A stretch of 10,785 nt of DNA. Origin: Entamoeba histolytica HM-1:IMSS (lineage: Eukaryota > Evosea > Mastigamoebida > Endamoebidae). A program made the translations under genes and the position numbers. The stretch is taken from positions 1 through 10,785 of the forward strand of contig NW_001915278.1 of NCBI RefSeq assembly GCF_000208925.1, read 5' to 3'. Positions 7,839 to 10,785 of the stretch are shown here, piece by piece (position 1 is the first letter of the stretch; the number at the start of each line of letters is the position of its first letter). Under the pieces are notes generated by a model. It was not told the DNA's origin. It worked only from the letters and a program-made list of their open reading frames with translations, and did no database searches.

Positions 7839-9896
7839 AACCACAATTTGATTCGAATCATATTCACTTTCTTTTATTATTTATTTCTCTTTTTTCTTCG
7901 TGTTTCATCTTTCATTTTATTGTGAATGAATAAAATACATTGAATATCAGTATTTTTGTTTATTTAATAAATTTATTCAACTCTTTTTGATTTTATCTTT
8001 TACAACTTTCTTCTTTTTTAACTATTCATTTGGTTTTATGGTTATATTATTTTATTCATATTACACACATCTAAAAAGTATTTAATTGAAGTATATCATA
8101 TATATAACTTTAACATTTTGTTGAGTATTATCAGAAACTCTTTATTCATTAAAATTATTATTGATATAACTCATTTTAATATCATATCTTTGTACATTTA
8201 ACACAATTCTTTAATATTTTATTATCATTTTATTCAAATTCTGTCAAAATGAATATTAACAACAAATATGAATCAATTAACTTCTTTATGTTTGAATTTG
8301 ACTTACCAGTTATTTTTAAATATTCTTTTGAATATTAAAATTACTTAATAAACTTTAAATCACATAAATAAACAAATATATTTAATTTTAATTGTTTTAT
8401 TCTTTGTTCATTTCATATTTTATCATTTATTCATTTTTCAAATACATTATAAAAATACACAAAATGAAGTTTGTTATTTTACAATTAGAGAAGAAGAAAA
8501 TAAATTGTACAAGTTATAGTGTTTCATTCATTATGTAAAATATCAAATGAGAATTACTTTAAAAAAAAACAAATGACATTCATTGTTGTTTATAATTGTT
8601 AATAACATAAAACTATTCTTTCTTCTTTCAAATAATTTTAAAGGAAATGACAATTTTCATACATCTATTCTTATTTTAATTACATTGTATTTGATTTCTA
8701 TTTTGAATTTATTCATTATTTCTTTATTCATATTATACAATTAAATTCAATTGAAAATAAAATCATTTTATTTCCATAATACTCTCATCTCGTTGCATTT
8801 TATGAATTATGAAAATAATCAGATTATTTATAAAAACAATAAAATGATATAAACTTATAATTATTCTTATTTTCTCATAAAATATTTAAAATCATTATTT
8901 ATTTCATATATTCATGAATGTGTCAAATAATAACATTTTTATTGTTGTACTTGAAATTTCGTCTGTAATTAAATATTATTGATAAAAAATAAAGTCAAAT
9001 TGATGTTTTATTCATTAATAAAATGAAATAAAATTAATTTAATTAATTATTTCTGAATTAATTCTCTTTTCTTCTTGTTTATTTAATCATTTTTGATACA
9101 TTATTAATTTATTCTTCATTAAAACTTCATTTATTTCAAATAAATGATATTTTCATCATATTTTATAGTTTCTGATTTTCATTTTATTATATTTGAATAA
9201 TTATAACAATATTCAATTATATGAATTTAGATAATACTTCATTCATCATTTCTAATTCTTCTGTTTTATTGTTTATTAGTCTTATTTCATTCATCTTTAT
9301 TTCTCTTGTTTCATGTTATTAGAAATATAATACTTTTCCATTTAACACAACAATGTTGAAATATCATTTTCTTTTCAATATTTCAAAAACCATTCTATAA
9401 TTTATTTAATTCTATTGAAAATATGAAATTATTATCTGAGTTGATACAATAACATCATTCTCTCTTTTATTTTTTATTCATTGAAAACTATTCAATTATA
9501 ATTCAATCATTTCTATCATCTTTTAAGTTATGTCATATTGTTTCTTGTGTTGATGATTTTAGATTCTCATTTATATTAATTATTTTCTTCTTCAAAATAA
9601 AAGTACCATTCAAATTATACATTCATTTATTCTTCAAATCATTGTTATTTTGAATTGTATAATATTTTCACTATTCATTTGTTGTTTTTATTTATCAGAT
9701 GGTTAAATGATACCTTCCAATGAAATATTATAAAACACATTTCATTTAACTGTTGTTAAAAATAAATAAATTTGTTAAATTAACAATTTCATTCATCTAA
9801 AATCATTCTATATGAATATTTATTTGTTAAATTATACAATTAAAGAAATATGAAATGTTTGATGAAATAAAATAATTGAAATAAACAAAATCTAAT

Positions 9897-9980
9897 GATA
9901 ATTAATTAATAGAAAATAATAAATATTCATATTCAATTTAATAAAATAAAGAATATGAATAACTTATTTATTAATTATTA
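9897..9980. repeat. Imperfect AT-rich inverted repeat
   Basis: A central stem of ATTCATATTC with GAATATGAAT is flanked by further imperfect complementarity (TAATTAATTAATA on the left, TTATTAATTATTA on the right). It could form a hairpin or cruciform. Such structures are easy to obtain by chance in DNA this AT-rich. Confidence 0.5.
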
Positions 9981-10035
9981 TTACACTGATAATTTAATTT
10001 GTCTGTTCATTTGATGTTTTATATTAAAATTAATA

Positions 10036-10089
10036 ATTAATGTGAATAATATTTCAATTTATTTTATATTCATTAATGTGAATAATATT
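10036..10089 (+). repeat. 18-bp direct repeat
   Basis: ATTAATGTGAATAATATT occurs exactly at 10036-10053 and 10072-10089, 36 bases apart. It is a short local duplication in spacer DNA with no visible function. Confidence 0.8.
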
Positions 10090-10561
10090 AGTTTAAAAAT
10101 ATAAAATAATAGTCAATTATGATATTTAGATAGTATGAATATCAAATAATTTACAAATATTACAAAATAATGATAAATAAAATAATAAATACATTTCATC
10201 AATGTAATTTATGATAATATTAACAATAATTGAATATTCTGTTCAAATATGATAATATATTTTATTAATGTCTTATCATTTTATTAATTTTTATTTCAAT
10301 GAATATAACTATTAATGATAATTGATTCATTGTTTAATTCATAATAAAATGTATTAATCAATTTTATTGAATAATCATTACAATAATTAATATTAAATAA
10401 ATAGAAAAGAATTGATTTAAATGAATTAAAATGAAATTTGTAAATTGAATAATTGTATTTATTAATTGGCTCTTTGGAATAACAACTGTTTTATGTTTAA
10501 TGAATGAAAATTATGAAAATGAGAATGAGTAAAAATAATTATTAAATTAATTGAATTGAAA

Positions 10562-10654
10562 ATGAGAAATATCAATGACTTGAAAAATACGAAAATTAGC
10601 AAAGAAAAAATGAATCTAAATAATTTACAAAAAAAGAAAAAAGATGCAAAATAA
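10562..10654 (+). pseudogene. 3'-end fragment of the Myb/SANT-like gene copy
   Basis: This is the coding part of the right arm of the inverted repeat. An open frame of 30 codons from ATG 10562 to TAA 10654 includes KISKEKMNLNNLQKKKK, nearly the same as KISKEKMHLNNLQKRKK at the end of the left-hand remnant. One extra A in a homopolymer shifts the last few codons relative to the left copy. Homology starts near 10581, so only the 3' end of the gene is present. The 71-codon minus-strand frame over this stretch (10462-10677) is F/L/I-rich and is taken as a shadow. Confidence 0.5.
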
Positions 10655-10785
10655 TTTGTATCAATAGAATATTCCATTTATTATATTTTACTCCTAAAAA
10701 AAAAATAAAAAATAAAAAATATGATAAATACAGAATATATAAATATTTATGTTTATATTTTATAATCATTTATATTTGTATGAAA
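10588..10785 (+). repeat. Right arm of ~200-bp inverted repeat, reaching the window edge
   Basis: The segment is the reverse complement of 1444-1648 with scattered substitutions and small homopolymer indels. It includes the end of the decayed coding frame and about 130 bases of flank. The match continues to the final base (TTTGTATGAAA), so the repeat may extend beyond the window. The two arms lie about 9.1 kb apart in opposite orientation. Confidence 0.9.

Larger units (their letters stand above)
7839..10561. other. Long gene-free AT-rich region
   Basis: I see no gene in about 2.7 kb. Open frames are short and of low complexity. A 24-codon frame at 8464-8538 and a 33-codon minus-strand frame near 8149-8050 have no support. 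The content is AT-rich spacer with local palindromes and short direct repeats, two of which are listed separately. Confidence 0.65.

Noticed and set aside
10462..10677. 71-codon minus-strand frame at the right end
   Set aside because: Its counterpart in the left arm is closed after 26 codons, and the opposite strand carries the frame shared with the Myb/SANT-like remnant.
1444..10785. Complete DNA transposon with 200-bp terminal inverted repeats
   Set aside because: No transposase-like frame is seen inside, the arms carry gene 3' ends, and target-site duplications cannot be tested because the right arm meets the window edge.
1..10785. tRNA genes, rRNA, CRISPR arrays, riboswitches, bacterial operons
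   Set aside because: I saw no cloverleaf-forming stretch with the T-loop consensus, no regularly spaced repeats, and eukaryotic gene signals only.

Overview
The window looks like nuclear DNA of an amoeba of the genus Entamoeba; I cannot name the species. Four things point there. Base composition is extremely AT-rich between genes and clearly less so inside coding sequence. The one well-preserved gene resembles the secreted, cysteine-rich S41 peptidase-like proteins of Entamoeba. A decayed BspA-like leucine-rich-repeat gene ends in a CaaX-type tetrapeptide. The promoter of the main gene has the Entamoeba TATA-like element (A/G)TATTTAAA(G/C) only about 30 bases before the ATG, as expected with the very short 5' leaders of this genus.

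Layout. Bases 1-1443 are gene-free AT-rich DNA with a purine-rich stretch and a small tandem repeat. Bases 1444-1648 form one arm of an inverted repeat of about 200 bp whose other arm is the last 198 bases of the window. The left arm overlaps the 3' end of a decayed minus-strand gene (1570-2158) whose fragments look like a Myb/SANT-type DNA-binding protein. A second decayed coding stretch, of unknown family, lies on the plus strand at 2302-2698.

The main gene occupies 3114-5223 on the minus strand. It encodes a signal peptide, an S41 peptidase-like domain with a plausible Ser-Lys dyad, a cysteine-rich segment and a C-terminal hydrophobic tail. It is split by a one-base frameshift in a run of seven A (plus-strand T7 at 3927-3933). 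Both halves are otherwise open, so a homopolymer sequencing error or a very recent mutation is more likely than an old pseudogene. Joined, it would be about 702 residues.

From 5224 to the end (5.5 kb) I see no intact gene. It holds alternating T-rich and A-rich blocks, a perfect 16-bp inverted repeat (5704-5747), short tandem repeats, the BspA-like remnant (6453-6704, minus), a weak possible coding remnant (7671-7838, plus) and the right arm of the inverted repeat (10588-10785).

Overall this is a gene-poor, decay-rich segment with one surface or secreted protein gene and the remains of at least two large Entamoeba gene families. I found no operon-like or multi-gene system. The novelty lies in the gene graveyard, the inverted repeat and the frameshift, not in a new pathway.
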